From: Enterobacter hormaechei subsp. xiangfangensis
Lineage (GTDB): Bacteria; Pseudomonadota; Gammaproteobacteria; Enterobacterales; Enterobacteriaceae
NCBI RefSeq assembly: GCF_001729785.1
Contig: NZ_CP017183.1
Span: forward strand, 2,294,001-2,358,000
Direction: 5' to 3'
DNA: 64,000 bases
Shown: positions 15,446 to 26,685 of the stretch, one piece after another
How positions within the stretch are numbered: position 1 is the stretch's first letter
How the letters are laid out: every line of letters begins with the position of its first letter
Made by a program: the position numbers and the translations under genes
Notes under the pieces: model-generated
The model's database searches: none
Told to the model about the DNA's origin: nothing
Seen by the model: only the letters and a program-made list of their open reading frames with translations

Positions 15446-16435
15446 ATGATAAAAACTCACCACGCAGAAAACGCCATGCCTACGATTGATGATGTATCTC
15501 GATTAGCCAATGTTTCCAGAGCAACTGTTTCCCGCGTGCTGACGGGAACCCGAGGTGTTCGCGAAGAGAGCCGTGAGGCGGTATTACGGGCCGTTGAAGA
15601 ACTCAACTACCGCCCCAGCTTTGCCGCGCAAAACCTGGCGAGTCAGTCATCAAGCCATATCGGTGTGGTGCTTTCCTCACGTGATGAAAGCAGTGGCGCG
15701 CGAATTCTTCCCGCGCTTGCGCGCGCAATGAAAGTGCTGAACAAAACGCTGATCGTCGAGTATGTGGATAATGACGTCGAACATGCAGCTTCGGTAGATG
15801 ATTTACAACGGCAATGCGCCGCCGTTGTGGTGTTCGGACCAGTTGTACCGGGCAGTGGCGATAACGTGATTTCTTTCGACCGCCCCGTGGTGGATGCGAA
15901 AAGTCAGGGCTACGATTTCGCATTTGCTACGGAGAGCGCCTGCCGCTACATGATAGGTAAAGGCCATCGCAACATCGCGCTGGTTATCGATAACGAGACG
16001 GATGACGCAAGCAAGCGAATGGTTGAAGGTTATCGCAACGTGTTGCAGAACTACTCATTTCCGTTTAATCGCCAGTTGGTATTAACAGCCAATGATAATG
16101 TCGAACGCGCGCTGTTGACGCTTATTAATAGTCTGAGCAAGTTCTCTTCCATCGTAGTTAAGCGTGATGCTTATGCTGCAGAGGCCATGCGCCTGTTCCG
16201 AGAATTTAATATTGCCGTGCCTCAGGAGGTATCCCTCCTCAGTCTTGAGGATTCACCGTTGGCCACGCAGTTATACCCGCAACTGACCTGCATTTCCTGG
16301 CCAATGGAACCCCTCCTGCACCAGTGCGTACAGCGCATTAAAAGCATCGTTGAGAGTCGTCCGCTTCGCGAAACGGAACTGCCACCGATAATTGGTAAGC
16401 TTACGCCTCGCCAGTCGGTGCTGGAAATGAGTTAA
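15446..16435 (+). CDS. LacI-family repressor of the mannan/PTS locus
   Basis: 329 aa from ATG 15446, 10 nt after GGGAGGG. An earlier in-frame ATG at 15395 overlaps the kinase stop as ATGA but has no good RBS. The N-terminal LacI helix-turn-helix TIDDVSRLANVSRATVSRVL is followed by the hinge EELNYRPSFAAQNL. The rest is a periplasmic-binding-protein-like effector domain with VVVFGP, ESACRYMIGKGHRNIALV and LEDSPLATQLYPQLTCI. The two identical palindromes at 10893 and 12394 are its likely operators, making it autoregulatory because it lies in the EIIB operon. The effector is unknown, probably a phosphorylated mannobiose or mannose-6-P. Confidence 0.9.
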   Translation: MIKTHHAENAMPTIDDVSRLANVSRATVSRVLTGTRGVREESREAVLRAVEELNYRPSFAAQNLASQSSSHIGVVLSSRDESSGARILPALARAMKVLNKTLIVEYVDNDVEHAASVDDLQRQCAAVVVFGPVVPGSGDNVISFDRPVVDAKSQGYDFAFATESACRYMIGKGHRNIALVIDNETDDASKRMVEGYRNVLQNYSFPFNRQLVLTANDNVERALLTLINSLSKFSSIVVKRDAYAAEAMRLFREFNIAVPQEVSLLSLEDSPLATQLYPQLTCISWPMEPLLHQCVQRIKSIVESRPLRETELPPIIGKLTPRQSVLEMS

Positions 16436-16456
16436 ATATTTTTCAGGAGTGAAGAT

Positions 16457-16663
16457 ATGAATGCAGTCCAGCTTTTGTGTTCTCTGGCATTGATTTTGGT
16501 CGCATCTTTTCGCATTTTTGCGCAGGAACCAGAGCTCCCGCTCAAGGAACAGGTCAATACAGATGAAGGTACAATCTGTGTTTATGAACGCGGGGAACAC
16601 CGTGAAAAAATTGTTATTCCTGTTTGTCAGCCGTGCCTGAAAACCTCACCCAATAATAATTAA
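16457..16663 (+). CDS. Small exported hypothetical protein
   Basis: 68 aa, unrecognised family. Signal peptide MNAVQLLCSLALILVASFRIFAQ followed by a short mature part with three Cys: GTICVYERG and PVCQPC. RBS CAGGAG sits before the ATG and the gene starts 21 bp after the repressor stop, so it is probably the last gene of the PTS operon. The Cys pattern suggests disulfides or metal binding in the periplasm. No function is proposed. Confidence 0.6.
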   Translation: MNAVQLLCSLALILVASFRIFAQEPELPLKEQVNTDEGTICVYERGEHREKIVIPVCQPCLKTSPNNN

Positions 16664-16830
16664 TGATGTCTGTGTGTAGGCGCTGTCCTGGTATGTAAAA
16701 TCCAATGACGATTACGCCCATCTGTGAAAAAAACTCATAACACCATTCGATGGCGCATGCTGGTTCCCTTCATGTCAGTGCAATACCCTGTCACATACAG
16801 AATTGCTGGCAATAAAAGAAGGAACACAGA

Positions 16831-17868
16831 ATGAAGTATGTAAATCTGGGTCGTAGCGGTTTGCAAGTCTCCCGTCTTTGTCTCGGTTGTATGAGCTATG
16901 GCGAACCTGAACGTTTGCCTCAACCCTGGTCCCTGGATGAAAAGGCGTCACGCCCGCTCATTCGTCAGGCGCTTGAAGCGGGCATTAATTTTTTTGATAC
17001 CGCGAATATCTACTCGGGCGGAAGTTCTGAAGAGATCACTGGAAAAGCGCTGAGAGAAATGGCCAGACGCGATGAGATTGTTGTGGCGACAAAGACCTTC
17101 TTTCCGTGGCGCAACTCACCCAATACCGGGTTTCTTTCCCGCAAAGCCATTTTTCAGTCTATTGACGATAGCCTGATGCGCTTAGGCATGGATTACGTGG
17201 ATCTCTTTCAGATTCACCGCTTTGACCACTCCACGCCTGTTGAAGAGACCATGGAGGCTCTGCATGACCTCGTTAAATCAGGAAAAGTACGTTACATCGG
17301 CGCATCATCTATGGAAGCCTGGCGCTTTGCAAAAATGCAGCATACGGCAGAGCGTAACGGCTGGACCCGATTTATTACGATGCAACCGCAATACAACCTG
17401 CTTTACCGGGAAGAAGAGCGCGAGATGCTGCCCCTGTGTGAAGACCAGGGCGTGGGTGTGATCCCCTGGAGTCCGATGGCACGCGGCAGGCTCACGCGCG
17501 ACTGGAGTGTCACGTCCCGACGAACGCAAAACGATGCCTTTGCGTTAAAAATGTATGAGAACGCAGCCCTTCTGGATAAGCCCGTTATTGATGTTGTTGC
17601 CAGCATTGCTGAAAAGCACCATGTGCCAAGAGCCCATGTTGCAATTGCCTGGATGCTATCAAAAACGGTCATCACAGCCCCGATCATCGGCGCGACGAAA
17701 CCAGAACATCTTTCCACGGCTATCAGCGCACTGGACTTTTCACTTAGCGATGCCGAAATCATGGAACTCGAGGCACACTATCTGCCGCATCCCGTCGACG
17801 GGATCATTCCCCCACTTCCGGATACGCCACCTTCACTCACGCCGCCTTCAGCAATACAGGACTGTTAA
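16831..17868 (+). CDS. Aldo/keto reductase (YajO-like)
   Basis: 345 aa TIM-barrel NADPH-dependent oxidoreductase. Catalytic tetrad D56, Y61, K88 and H129 (FFDTANIYSGGSSEE, VVATKTFF, LFQIHRFD). The C-terminal coenzyme segment is APIIGATKPEHLSTAI. It resembles YajO-type AKRs. AAGGAAC precedes the ATG. It is the first of five AKRs within 11.5 kb and has 56% or so of its length in clear register with the AKR at 27261 by shared motifs (SSEE/SSER, same tetrad positions). The C-terminal tail is Pro-rich (IIPPLPDTPPSLTPP). The upstream 16664-16830 holds only promoter-like sequence. Substrate unknown. Confidence 0.9.
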   Translation: MKYVNLGRSGLQVSRLCLGCMSYGEPERLPQPWSLDEKASRPLIRQALEAGINFFDTANIYSGGSSEEITGKALREMARRDEIVVATKTFFPWRNSPNTGFLSRKAIFQSIDDSLMRLGMDYVDLFQIHRFDHSTPVEETMEALHDLVKSGKVRYIGASSMEAWRFAKMQHTAERNGWTRFITMQPQYNLLYREEEREMLPLCEDQGVGVIPWSPMARGRLTRDWSVTSRRTQNDAFALKMYENAALLDKPVIDVVASIAEKHHVPRAHVAIAWMLSKTVITAPIIGATKPEHLSTAISALDFSLSDAEIMELEAHYLPHPVDGIIPPLPDTPPSLTPPSAIQDC

Positions 17869-17919
17869 TGCCCTACCCTGGCCCGGCGTTGCCGGGTCCC
17901 CCAGGCCACTCATGCCCGG

Positions 17920-18864
17920 TCATTGATGTGAAAAGGGAAGCGGTGCCGGCGCGAATGCGCCCGATCGAAAAATCATCGCTCCACCAGGTTCGGCCCCGCT
18001 GTTGGTGACAATGAACAACTCGTGATGTCCGGGTCGGATAGCCAGGCTTGTCGATTTAAGGTTACGACCTTTGGCGCGGTCAGGCAGCACAATTTGCCCA
18101 ATCGGCAGTCCGTTGCGGTTGAAGGCCATGACGCGCCCCTGGCCTGAGATGGCCACATATACATTGCCTTCGCTGTCGACACGGGCTCCATCTGGAGCGG
18201 GCCCGGTGAACTGATAGGTAACAACCGAACCAAAGGGGGCAATCGTGGTGGCGTCTGACAATCTTACGCGATGAAGCCTGTTTTTAGCGTGTTCAGTGGC
18301 CCATATCAGAGTACCGTCAGGGTCAATCGCTAAGCCGTTCCCGACAGCGAGTCCGGGCAGGATGGCGTGAATTGACCCGACGTTGGGACTAACGTAGAAC
18401 ACCCCACCCTGTGGATCGGCTGAATTTCCCCGGCTGTCTGTAAAATAAAATCCGCCCTGATTATCAAAGACAAGGTCGTTGGCAAGAAATCCCCCTTCAG
18501 GATCAACAATCATCTGCTCACGGGTGCCGTCGGGTTCGATAGCCCGAACAGACCCACGCTGCATATCGCCCACCGACGCGATAAAGATCCGTCCATCTTT
18601 GTGTACCGCCAGGCCGGAAGCACCGAAGGTATTCTCCTTAAGGACAATGGAAAGCTGCCGCTCCGGGGTGAGCTTAAACACGCGCCCCGTCGCCGCATCA
18701 ACAAACAGCAGGTTATTGTTCCGATCGAACACCGCCCCTTCGAGCACGAGCGACGCCTCTGAAACGCTGAAGTACGGCTGGGCCTCCACGGTCTGAAGAG
18801 AACGCTCGCAGGGCGGTATGGGGACGGCACTGCGCGTAAGCGCGTTATGATTTAGTCCATTCAT
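17920..18864 (-). CDS. SMP-30/gluconolactonase/LRE-like beta-propeller
   Basis: 314 aa from ATG 18864 (MNGLNHNALTR), preceded by GGGGA; the longer frame to 18888 has no RBS. Six-bladed propeller features are EGAVFDRNNNLLFVDAATGRVF, FLANDLVFDNQGGFYFTD, VGNGLAIDPDGTLIWATEHAKNRL and GARVDSEGNVYVAISGQGRV; E, N and D residues here bind the catalytic metal in SMP-30 lactonases. No signal peptide. It is likely a lactonase or related hydrolase acting downstream of a sugar or aldehyde oxidation. It follows the Tat-AKR and AKR genes on the same strand and may be co-transcribed with them. Confidence 0.85.
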   Translation of the reverse strand: MNGLNHNALTRSAVPIPPCERSLQTVEAQPYFSVSEASLVLEGAVFDRNNNLLFVDAATGRVFKLTPERQLSIVLKENTFGASGLAVHKDGRIFIASVGDMQRGSVRAIEPDGTREQMIVDPEGGFLANDLVFDNQGGFYFTDSRGNSADPQGGVFYVSPNVGSIHAILPGLAVGNGLAIDPDGTLIWATEHAKNRLHRVRLSDATTIAPFGSVVTYQFTGPAPDGARVDSEGNVYVAISGQGRVMAFNRNGLPIGQIVLPDRAKGRNLKSTSLAIRPGHHELFIVTNSGAEPGGAMIFRSGAFAPAPLPFSHQ

Positions 18865-18948
18865 GTGGTTTATCCCCGGCAAAAACACAGAGGGAGACTT
18901 TACCTACAGTCTCCCTGTGACAGTAAGTCTAAAGGTGGCCATCACCGT

Positions 18949-21163
<2,215 letters not shown>

Positions 21164-21375
21164 ACACGGCTCCGTTAGGTGAATATTCCGCCCTGACCGA
21201 CGGCCAGAGCGCATAATTTTCAAGAATAACGAAGCACAACGTGTTCAGTGAGAGGCGATGAGTGGATGGACTTGTGAAATAAATTCAGCAACGGATTAGC
21301 CCTGGTCGGTCTATGGTGTATATCATTTCCGTATCAACGCATTCGGGCCTTAACGCACAAGGAAAACGATTCTGT

Positions 21376-22284
21376 ATGCAAATAAGCAGAGCTGATGTCG
21401 CCGATCTCATTTATTTCATGGCTATTGCACGTCATCGCAGTTTCAGCCGTTCGGCGATTGAATTAGGTGTCAGTGCATCAGCGCTTAGTCATGCCCTGAA
21501 GGGACTGGAAACCCGGCTCGGGGTTCGCCTCCTTAATCGCACGACCAAGAGCGTTACCCCTACGGCTGCAGGTGAAGAGCTGGTTCAGTCTGTCCTTCAG
21601 CCTTTCGACAAGATAGAAGGCGCGCTTGAATCGCTTAACCGGTATCGTAATACGCCTACCGGGCGTATCCGCATCAATGCAGCCGTTGAAGCGGCCAATC
21701 TTTTGCTTGCACCGGTTATGCCCGCGTTTATGGATCGCTATCCCGATATTGAAATCGATATTGTGGCCAGCAACCGTATGGTTGACGTCACTGATGCGGG
21801 CTTCGATGCAGGTATCCGCTATGGTGGCACCGTTCCGGAAGACATGGTTGCCCGACGTTTATCTGCCGATATTCGCTGGGTTATCGCGGCATCCCCCGGT
21901 TACCTGGAACGCTACGGAACGCCTGAACATCCGGATGATTTATTGCACCATCGCTGTATAAGCAATCGTCTCGGCGACGATCGGATTTATCGCTGGGAAC
22001 TTGAGCGAGACGGCGAAACGTACCAAATCACTGTGCCAGGCTCTGTGACGGTCAATCAGGCTGAAACGGGCCTTGTGGCCGTCTTAGGTGGAGCCGGCCT
22101 GATGTATTTTCCGGAGCCTCTTGTTGCCCCCTATGTGAAAGATGGACGGCTCCGCCTGGTGCTTACGGAATGGTCCCCGCTGGAGGAAGGTTTTCATATC
22201 TATTATTCAAGCCGCCGGCAATTGCCGACCGGGCTTCGCCTTCTGATTGAGTTCATACAGGAGGCCAGGCCGCTGGGGTTGTGA
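21376..22284 (+). CDS. LysR-family regulator (DsdC/YafC-like group)
   Basis: 302 aa from ATG 21376 (MQISRADVADLI), 12 nt after AGGAAA; the frame to 21313 crosses promoter sequence. Winged-helix HTH RHRSFSRSAIELGVSASALSHALKGLETRLGVRLLNRT; effector domain from about 90 with GRIRINAAVEAANLLLAPVMPAF. Divergent from the AKR at 20177-21163 across 212 bp, the standard arrangement for a LysR activator and its target. Confidence 0.9.
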   Translation: MQISRADVADLIYFMAIARHRSFSRSAIELGVSASALSHALKGLETRLGVRLLNRTTKSVTPTAAGEELVQSVLQPFDKIEGALESLNRYRNTPTGRIRINAAVEAANLLLAPVMPAFMDRYPDIEIDIVASNRMVDVTDAGFDAGIRYGGTVPEDMVARRLSADIRWVIAASPGYLERYGTPEHPDDLLHHRCISNRLGDDRIYRWELERDGETYQITVPGSVTVNQAETGLVAVLGGAGLMYFPEPLVAPYVKDGRLRLVLTEWSPLEEGFHIYYSSRRQLPTGLRLLIEFIQEARPLGL

Positions 22285-22285
22285 A

Positions 22286-22315
22286 ATAGCGCCTCCATAC
22301 TGAACGAGGCGTTAT
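22286..22315. terminator. Hairpin between convergent LysR genes
   Basis: ATAGCGCCTC pairs with GAGGCGTTAT (10 bp, one G-U) across a 10-nt loop, immediately after the stop of the first LysR gene and before that of the second. CGTCTTT follows on the + strand. Likely a shared terminator. Confidence 0.6.
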
Positions 22316-22320
22316 CGTCT

Positions 22321-23220
22321 TTATCGTCCCGTAGCGGATATCAGAAAATCAATCAGGGCCTTCACTCTTTTCGTTTTGCCCGCGTTTTTGGGGTAATAGA
22401 GATACACTGGCGGGTAGGTTTTCCAGTGGCTCTCCATCACGGGTATAAAGCGCTCCCTGTCCGGCTGTAACTGCAAGATGGGTTCAAACAAACGTCCGAT
22501 TCCCAGGCCGTTACGGATCCCGTCTGCCATAACGTCAATATCGTTGCTGATTAACTGCCCCGGCATCTCAACCGTCAACTGCTCTCCGCGATCGTTCAGA
22601 ATCAACGGAAGGATGCGGTTGTTAGTAATAAAACGGTAGCCAATGAGCTTGTGTTGACTGAGGTCAGCCGGCACCTCGGGCATTCCATGCTCGCTGATAT
22701 AAGCTGAGGATGCATATAACCCTTCACGAAAGGGTTTCATTAACGGCCGCGCCACCACCCCACCTTCGAGGATATCGCCAAAACGGATCCCAAGATCAAA
22801 ACGCTCTTCGATAACATTCACGGTACCGTCGTAAACCGAAATTTCAAGCTGTATACCCGGATATTGCTGACAGAATTTCGCCATTGCAGGCTTAAGAATT
22901 AACAGATAGGCAAAACGCGAGAGCGTGATTCGCACGATACCAGAGGGCTCCTGATTCTGGTCGCGAATGCTTTCAAGCGAATGTTCCAGCGACTCCACCG
23001 CCGCAGCGGTCTGTTCCAGCAACAGCTGCCCGGTTTCCGTCAGCTCAATACGGCGGGTCGTACGCACAAAAAGCGGATGGCCAATATGATCTTCCAGCAG
23101 CTTAAGCGCATTGCTGACGGAGGGAGGCGTAATTTCCAGTTTTCTTGCGGCTGCCGAAATATTGCCCTCACGTGCAATGCTCTGAAAGATGCGTATCTGG
23201 TTATACAGGGCGTTATTCAT
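22321..23220 (-). CDS. LysR-family regulator of the divergent redox operon
   Basis: 299 aa. HTH REGNISAAARKLEITPPSVSNALKLLEDHIGHPLFVRTTRR, then an effector-binding domain (about 90-295) with VRITLSRFAYLLILKPAMAKF and DLGIRFGDIL. Divergent from the ten-gene operon starting at 23360, with an inverted repeat TTAAG-N15-CTTAA between them. Likely an activator responding to a toxic aromatic or carbonyl compound; the effector is unknown. Confidence 0.9.
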   Translation of the reverse strand: MNNALYNQIRIFQSIAREGNISAAARKLEITPPSVSNALKLLEDHIGHPLFVRTTRRIELTETGQLLLEQTAAAVESLEHSLESIRDQNQEPSGIVRITLSRFAYLLILKPAMAKFCQQYPGIQLEISVYDGTVNVIEERFDLGIRFGDILEGGVVARPLMKPFREGLYASSAYISEHGMPEVPADLSQHKLIGYRFITNNRILPLILNDRGEQLTVEMPGQLISNDIDVMADGIRNGLGIGRLFEPILQLQPDRERFIPVMESHWKTYPPVYLYYPKNAGKTKRVKALIDFLISATGR

Positions 23221-23252
23221 AATGTGTTCCTAAAGCAATCTCCGCCTGATTA

Positions 23253-23277
23253 TTAAGTACAGTCTAAAGATGCTTAA
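23253..23277. promoter_or_regulatory. LysR-box-like inverted repeat
   Basis: TTAAG-N15-CTTAA, a perfect 5-bp dyad in the 139-bp divergent region between the LysR gene and the 23360 operon. Spacing is close to the T-N11-A type of LysR sites. Candidate binding site by position. Confidence 0.45.
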
Positions 23278-23359
23278 GTCAATGCTCCTCTAATCTTCGT
23301 GAAATTCGCCTCTTATACTTTTATCTCTTTCTACAACGACCTGAGTTCAGGAGACTATG

Positions 23360-23665
23360 ATGCGAATTTTATGTCTGGATATCCCCGCACCTGGAGCATC
23401 GCTGGAAAAATATGCTCCACACCTTAACGCTGAAGCGCTACACGCCTGGGGATTGTATAAATCCGGCTTCATCCGCGACATCTACTTCCGTCAGGACAGA
23501 CCTGGCGTCGCTATTTTTCTTGAATGTGACTCTGTCGATGAAGCGATGAACGTAATGGCCGAATTCCCGCTGGCAAAAGCTGGCTTATTAAGCTTTGAGT
23601 GCATTCCGCTTGGCTCCTTTATTAACTGGGAAAATCTCTTTGCCGCTGAATTTAAAAATAAATAG
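23360..23665 (+). CDS. Small dimeric alpha/beta-barrel protein (muconolactone-isomerase/SOD-like annotation)
   Basis: 101 aa. The second of two adjacent ATGs is chosen because it is 6 nt from AGGAG. Pattern MRILCLDIPAPGASLEKYAPHLNAEALHAW..., with FIRDIYFRQDRPGVAIFLECDSVDEAMNVMAEFPLAKAGLLSFECIPL, is the ferredoxin-like alpha/beta fold of muconolactone isomerase and YCII-type proteins. Likely binds an aromatic or quinoid intermediate. First gene of the operon, 12 bp before the DJ-1 gene. Confidence 0.6.
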   Translation: MRILCLDIPAPGASLEKYAPHLNAEALHAWGLYKSGFIRDIYFRQDRPGVAIFLECDSVDEAMNVMAEFPLAKAGLLSFECIPLGSFINWENLFAAEFKNK

Positions 23666-23676
23666 TGAGGCCCGAT

Positions 23677-24366
23677 ATGAAACCTGCAGATAAACCCGTG
23701 CTGTGTGTCGTTTCCAGTCATCCGATTAAAGGCGCATCCGGTGTACCAACCGGTTTTTTCCTGGCCGAGCTGACGCATCCGCTGAAAGTACTGGAAGATG
23801 CCGGACTAAAAACGATGATAGCCAGCATTCGCGGGGGACAGCCGCCGGTGGATGGATTTGACCTCAGTGATTCTGTCAACGCCTGGTACTGGAACGAAAC
23901 CGATTTTCAGCAGCGCCTGGCAACAACACCAGCGTTATCCGAGCTGAACGGTACCGACTACAGCGCCGTTTTCTTTGCGGGCGGCCATGGAACCATGTGG
24001 GATTTCCGCGACAGCCAGGATGCCCAGCGTATTATCCGCGAAGTATATGAAAGTGATGGGATTGTCTCAGCCGTCTGCCACGGACCTGCGGCACTGGTTG
24101 ACGCAAAGCTCAGCAGCGGCGAATACCTGGTGAAAGGCAAAAACGTGGCGGCCTTTACCAACAAGGAAGAGGAAGAAGTTCACACCACAGATGTGGTTCC
24201 CTACCTGCTTGAGACTGCACTTCGCGAGCATGGCGCGCTTCATCATGAAGCCCCGAACTGGTCTGAAAATGTGGTTACTGACGGTCGCCTTATCACGGGG
24301 CAGAATCCCGCTTCAGCACACGGTGTCGGTGTGGCGCTGTTAAATGCCCTCCGCCAGTCAGCTTAA
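23677..24366 (+). CDS. DJ-1/PfpI-family protein (Hsp31-like glyoxalase/deglycase class)
   Basis: 229 aa from ATG 23677 with GAGG 7 nt upstream. The nucleophilic elbow is SAVCHGPAAL (C134, H135); E31 in FFLAEL supplies the conserved Glu; AGGHGTMWDF is the oxyanion Gly motif. The family (class I glutamine amidotransferase fold) includes glutathione-independent glyoxalases that detoxify methylglyoxal, which suits the neighbouring aldo-keto reductases. Cytoplasmic. Second gene of the operon. Confidence 0.88.
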   Translation: MKPADKPVLCVVSSHPIKGASGVPTGFFLAELTHPLKVLEDAGLKTMIASIRGGQPPVDGFDLSDSVNAWYWNETDFQQRLATTPALSELNGTDYSAVFFAGGHGTMWDFRDSQDAQRIIREVYESDGIVSAVCHGPAALVDAKLSSGEYLVKGKNVAAFTNKEEEEVHTTDVVPYLLETALREHGALHHEAPNWSENVVTDGRLITGQNPASAHGVGVALLNALRQSA

Positions 24367-24450
24367 TCCATTCATCTCTTTTTCACCGTTACTCACCCTC
24401 TTTGGCCGGTTTACGTCAGCAATGTTCCGGCCTTTTTACAGGAGCTGAAT

Positions 24451-25398
24451 ATGAAAACACTACCTTCCGTCGCGCTGGGCACATGGTCCTGGGGCACAGG
24501 TTTCGCCGGTGGCGACACCGTCTTCGGCAATCATCTTTCTGATACTCAGATGGCAGACGTGTTCACCACGGCCATGAGTAAGGGCCTCAATCTCTGGGAT
24601 ACCGCAGCAGTATATGGCATGGGGAGTTCCGAGGCCGCGCTGGGAGCATTAGTCCGTCAGTTCCCCCGCGAGGATATGATTTTATCCACCAAATTCACAC
24701 CGCAGATTGCGAACGAACAGTCAGCGCAGCCTGTCAGCGATATGCTTGAGGCCAGCCTTGGACGTCTGGGTGTGGACGCGATTGATATCTACTGGATCCA
24801 TAATCCCCTCGACGTTGAGAAATGGACGCCAGGACTGATCCCACTTTTACAAAGCGGTAAGGTCAAACGCGTAGGTGTTTCCAACCACAATCTGGCACAA
24901 ATCAGACGCGCCAACGAAATCCTTAACGCTTCCGGTTATTCCCTCAGTGCAGTACAAAATCACTACAGCCTGCTCTATCGCGCTTCTGAAGAGGCCGGGA
25001 TCCTTGATTATTGCCGAAAAAATAACATCACGTTCTTTGCTTACATGGTCCTGGAGCAAGGCGCGCTCAGTGGTCGTTATGATTCAAATCATCCCATGCC
25101 TGCCGGGAGTGGCCGGGCCGAAAGTTATAACGCTGTACTGCCGCAGATTGAAAGATTAACCGCCGCCATGAAAAAAATGGGAGCCGAAAGGAATGCCAGC
25201 GTTGCACAGATAGCCATCGCATGGGCTATTGCAAAAGGTACCCTTCCCCTCGTTGGTGCGACTAAAGCCCATCACGTGCTGGACGCCGCCTGCGCTTCAG
25301 ACATCCAGTTACGCGATGAGGAAATCATCCTGCTGGAACAACTCGCCGCAGAGACCAGAGTGGATACACGAGGCGCCTGGGAAAAACCGATGGTGTAA
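24451..25398 (+). CDS. Aldo/keto reductase
   Basis: 315 aa. Tetrad D50, Y55, K81 and H117 (LWDTAAVYGMGSSE, ILSTKFTP, IYWIHNPL). The cofactor segment is LPLVGATKAHHVLDAA. It begins directly with the core barrel (MKTLPSVALGTWSWG), lacking the usual LGRSG hairpin, so it belongs to a different AKR branch from its four neighbours. AGGAGCTGAAT precedes the ATG. Likely reduces a carbonyl or quinone compound handled by this operon. Confidence 0.88.
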   Translation: MKTLPSVALGTWSWGTGFAGGDTVFGNHLSDTQMADVFTTAMSKGLNLWDTAAVYGMGSSEAALGALVRQFPREDMILSTKFTPQIANEQSAQPVSDMLEASLGRLGVDAIDIYWIHNPLDVEKWTPGLIPLLQSGKVKRVGVSNHNLAQIRRANEILNASGYSLSAVQNHYSLLYRASEEAGILDYCRKNNITFFAYMVLEQGALSGRYDSNHPMPAGSGRAESYNAVLPQIERLTAAMKKMGAERNASVAQIAIAWAIAKGTLPLVGATKAHHVLDAACASDIQLRDEEIILLEQLAAETRVDTRGAWEKPMV

Positions 25399-25500
25399 AG
25401 CCCATCCGGAACAGACTGTCATGAATCACATTCACGTATGGACAGTTCCGGGCGATCCTAATCTGTATCACTTTTACTGCTTTGTATGAAGGGTGAGAAT

Positions 25501-26535
25501 ATGAAAATCATTTGCCTCGAAGAACATTATCTCGACAGCGAGTTAGGTCGAGCGTGTATGCCTGTTGCGCTTGAGCAGGCACCTTTCATTGGCGACTGGG
25601 GGAAAACCGTCGCTGATGGTCATAATCCTGACCGAAGCCGGCCGCAGATAGAAAAGAATGCGCTGATAAACGCGAAAGGCGCTGATTTGGGAAGCCGCCG
25701 CCTCAGGGATATGGATGAGGCGGGAATTACCCTGCAGATACTCTCTGTGGGCGGATTCCCCCAGCTGGCACCCGAGGATGAAGCGGTAACATTAAATACG
25801 GCGGCAAACGATCGCCTTGCCGAGGCGGTAAGAAATCACCCAGATCGCTTCGCGGCATTTGCCACACTTCCCTGGGCACAGCCGAAAGATGCTGAAAATG
25901 AGCTTGTCCGCGCAGTTGAAAAACTAGGATTTAAAGGAGCACTGCTGAATGGCAGACCCTCTTCATGCTTTCTCGATCATCCTGACTATGACTCCCTGCT
26001 TTCCCGCTTTAATAAACTGAATGTGCCACTCTATCTTCACCCCGGATTACCGCTTAAAAGCGTACAGCAGGCCTACTTCACGGGCTTCAGCGCAGAGGTC
26101 AACGCCAGGCTTTCTATGTTTGGCTGGGGCTGGCATCACGAAGCGGGGATCCATTTGTTACGGCTGATGTTATCGGGCGCATTTGATAAATATCCCAACC
26201 TGCAGGTAATCAGTGGCCACTGGGGGGAGATGTTACCCTTCTGGCTCCAGCGTCTTGATGACAGCCTACCACTGGCTGCAACGGGTCTGTCACGCACGCT
26301 AACGAGAACCTTCCAGGAGCACGTTTACGTTACCCCGTCAGGTATGCTGTCGCTGCCGCACTTCCAGTTTATCTACGCGTTAATGGGGGCAGAAAGGATC
26401 CTGTTCTCCGTCGATTATCCCTATCAGACCTTGGACGGTGTAAAAACCTTTATCGACAGTCTGCCCGTCAACAAGGCTGAAAAAGAGGCCATCGCATTTC
26501 GCAATGCAGAACGTTTACTGGGCATCACGGCGTAG
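25501..26535 (+). CDS. Amidohydrolase-2/ACMSD-family TIM-barrel enzyme
   Basis: 344 aa from ATG 25501, with AAGGGTGAG just before. The N-terminal LEEHY replaces the HxH metal motif, as in gamma-resorcylate decarboxylase-type members. Other metal or active-site segments are YLHPGLP, the GHWGEMLPFW His and SVDYPYQT Asp. This family decarboxylates or hydrolyses aromatic and alpha-amino-muconic acids. With the muconolactone-like protein and quinone reductases nearby it suggests aromatic acid turnover; the substrate is unknown. Confidence 0.85.
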   Translation: MKIICLEEHYLDSELGRACMPVALEQAPFIGDWGKTVADGHNPDRSRPQIEKNALINAKGADLGSRRLRDMDEAGITLQILSVGGFPQLAPEDEAVTLNTAANDRLAEAVRNHPDRFAAFATLPWAQPKDAENELVRAVEKLGFKGALLNGRPSSCFLDHPDYDSLLSRFNKLNVPLYLHPGLPLKSVQQAYFTGFSAEVNARLSMFGWGWHHEAGIHLLRLMLSGAFDKYPNLQVISGHWGEMLPFWLQRLDDSLPLAATGLSRTLTRTFQEHVYVTPSGMLSLPHFQFIYALMGAERILFSVDYPYQTLDGVKTFIDSLPVNKAEKEAIAFRNAERLLGITA

Positions 26536-26685
26536 TTCACGGGTTCGTGATGACCGGTACAATGAGAACAGTCGACCATTATTAGTTTTTGTCTAAAAGT
26601 GAATGAGTCTTTACTGCTCTAAAAAAAATAATGGTGTCACTCTATACTGGGTTAAACATTCACCAAATATATTTAACTCATTGAA

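Noticed and set aside
17881..17911. GC-rich hairpin GGCCCGGC/GCCGGGTCC between AKR and SMP-30 genes as terminator
   Set aside because: Stem is imperfect and followed by C-rich sequence without T-run on either strand; too weak to list.
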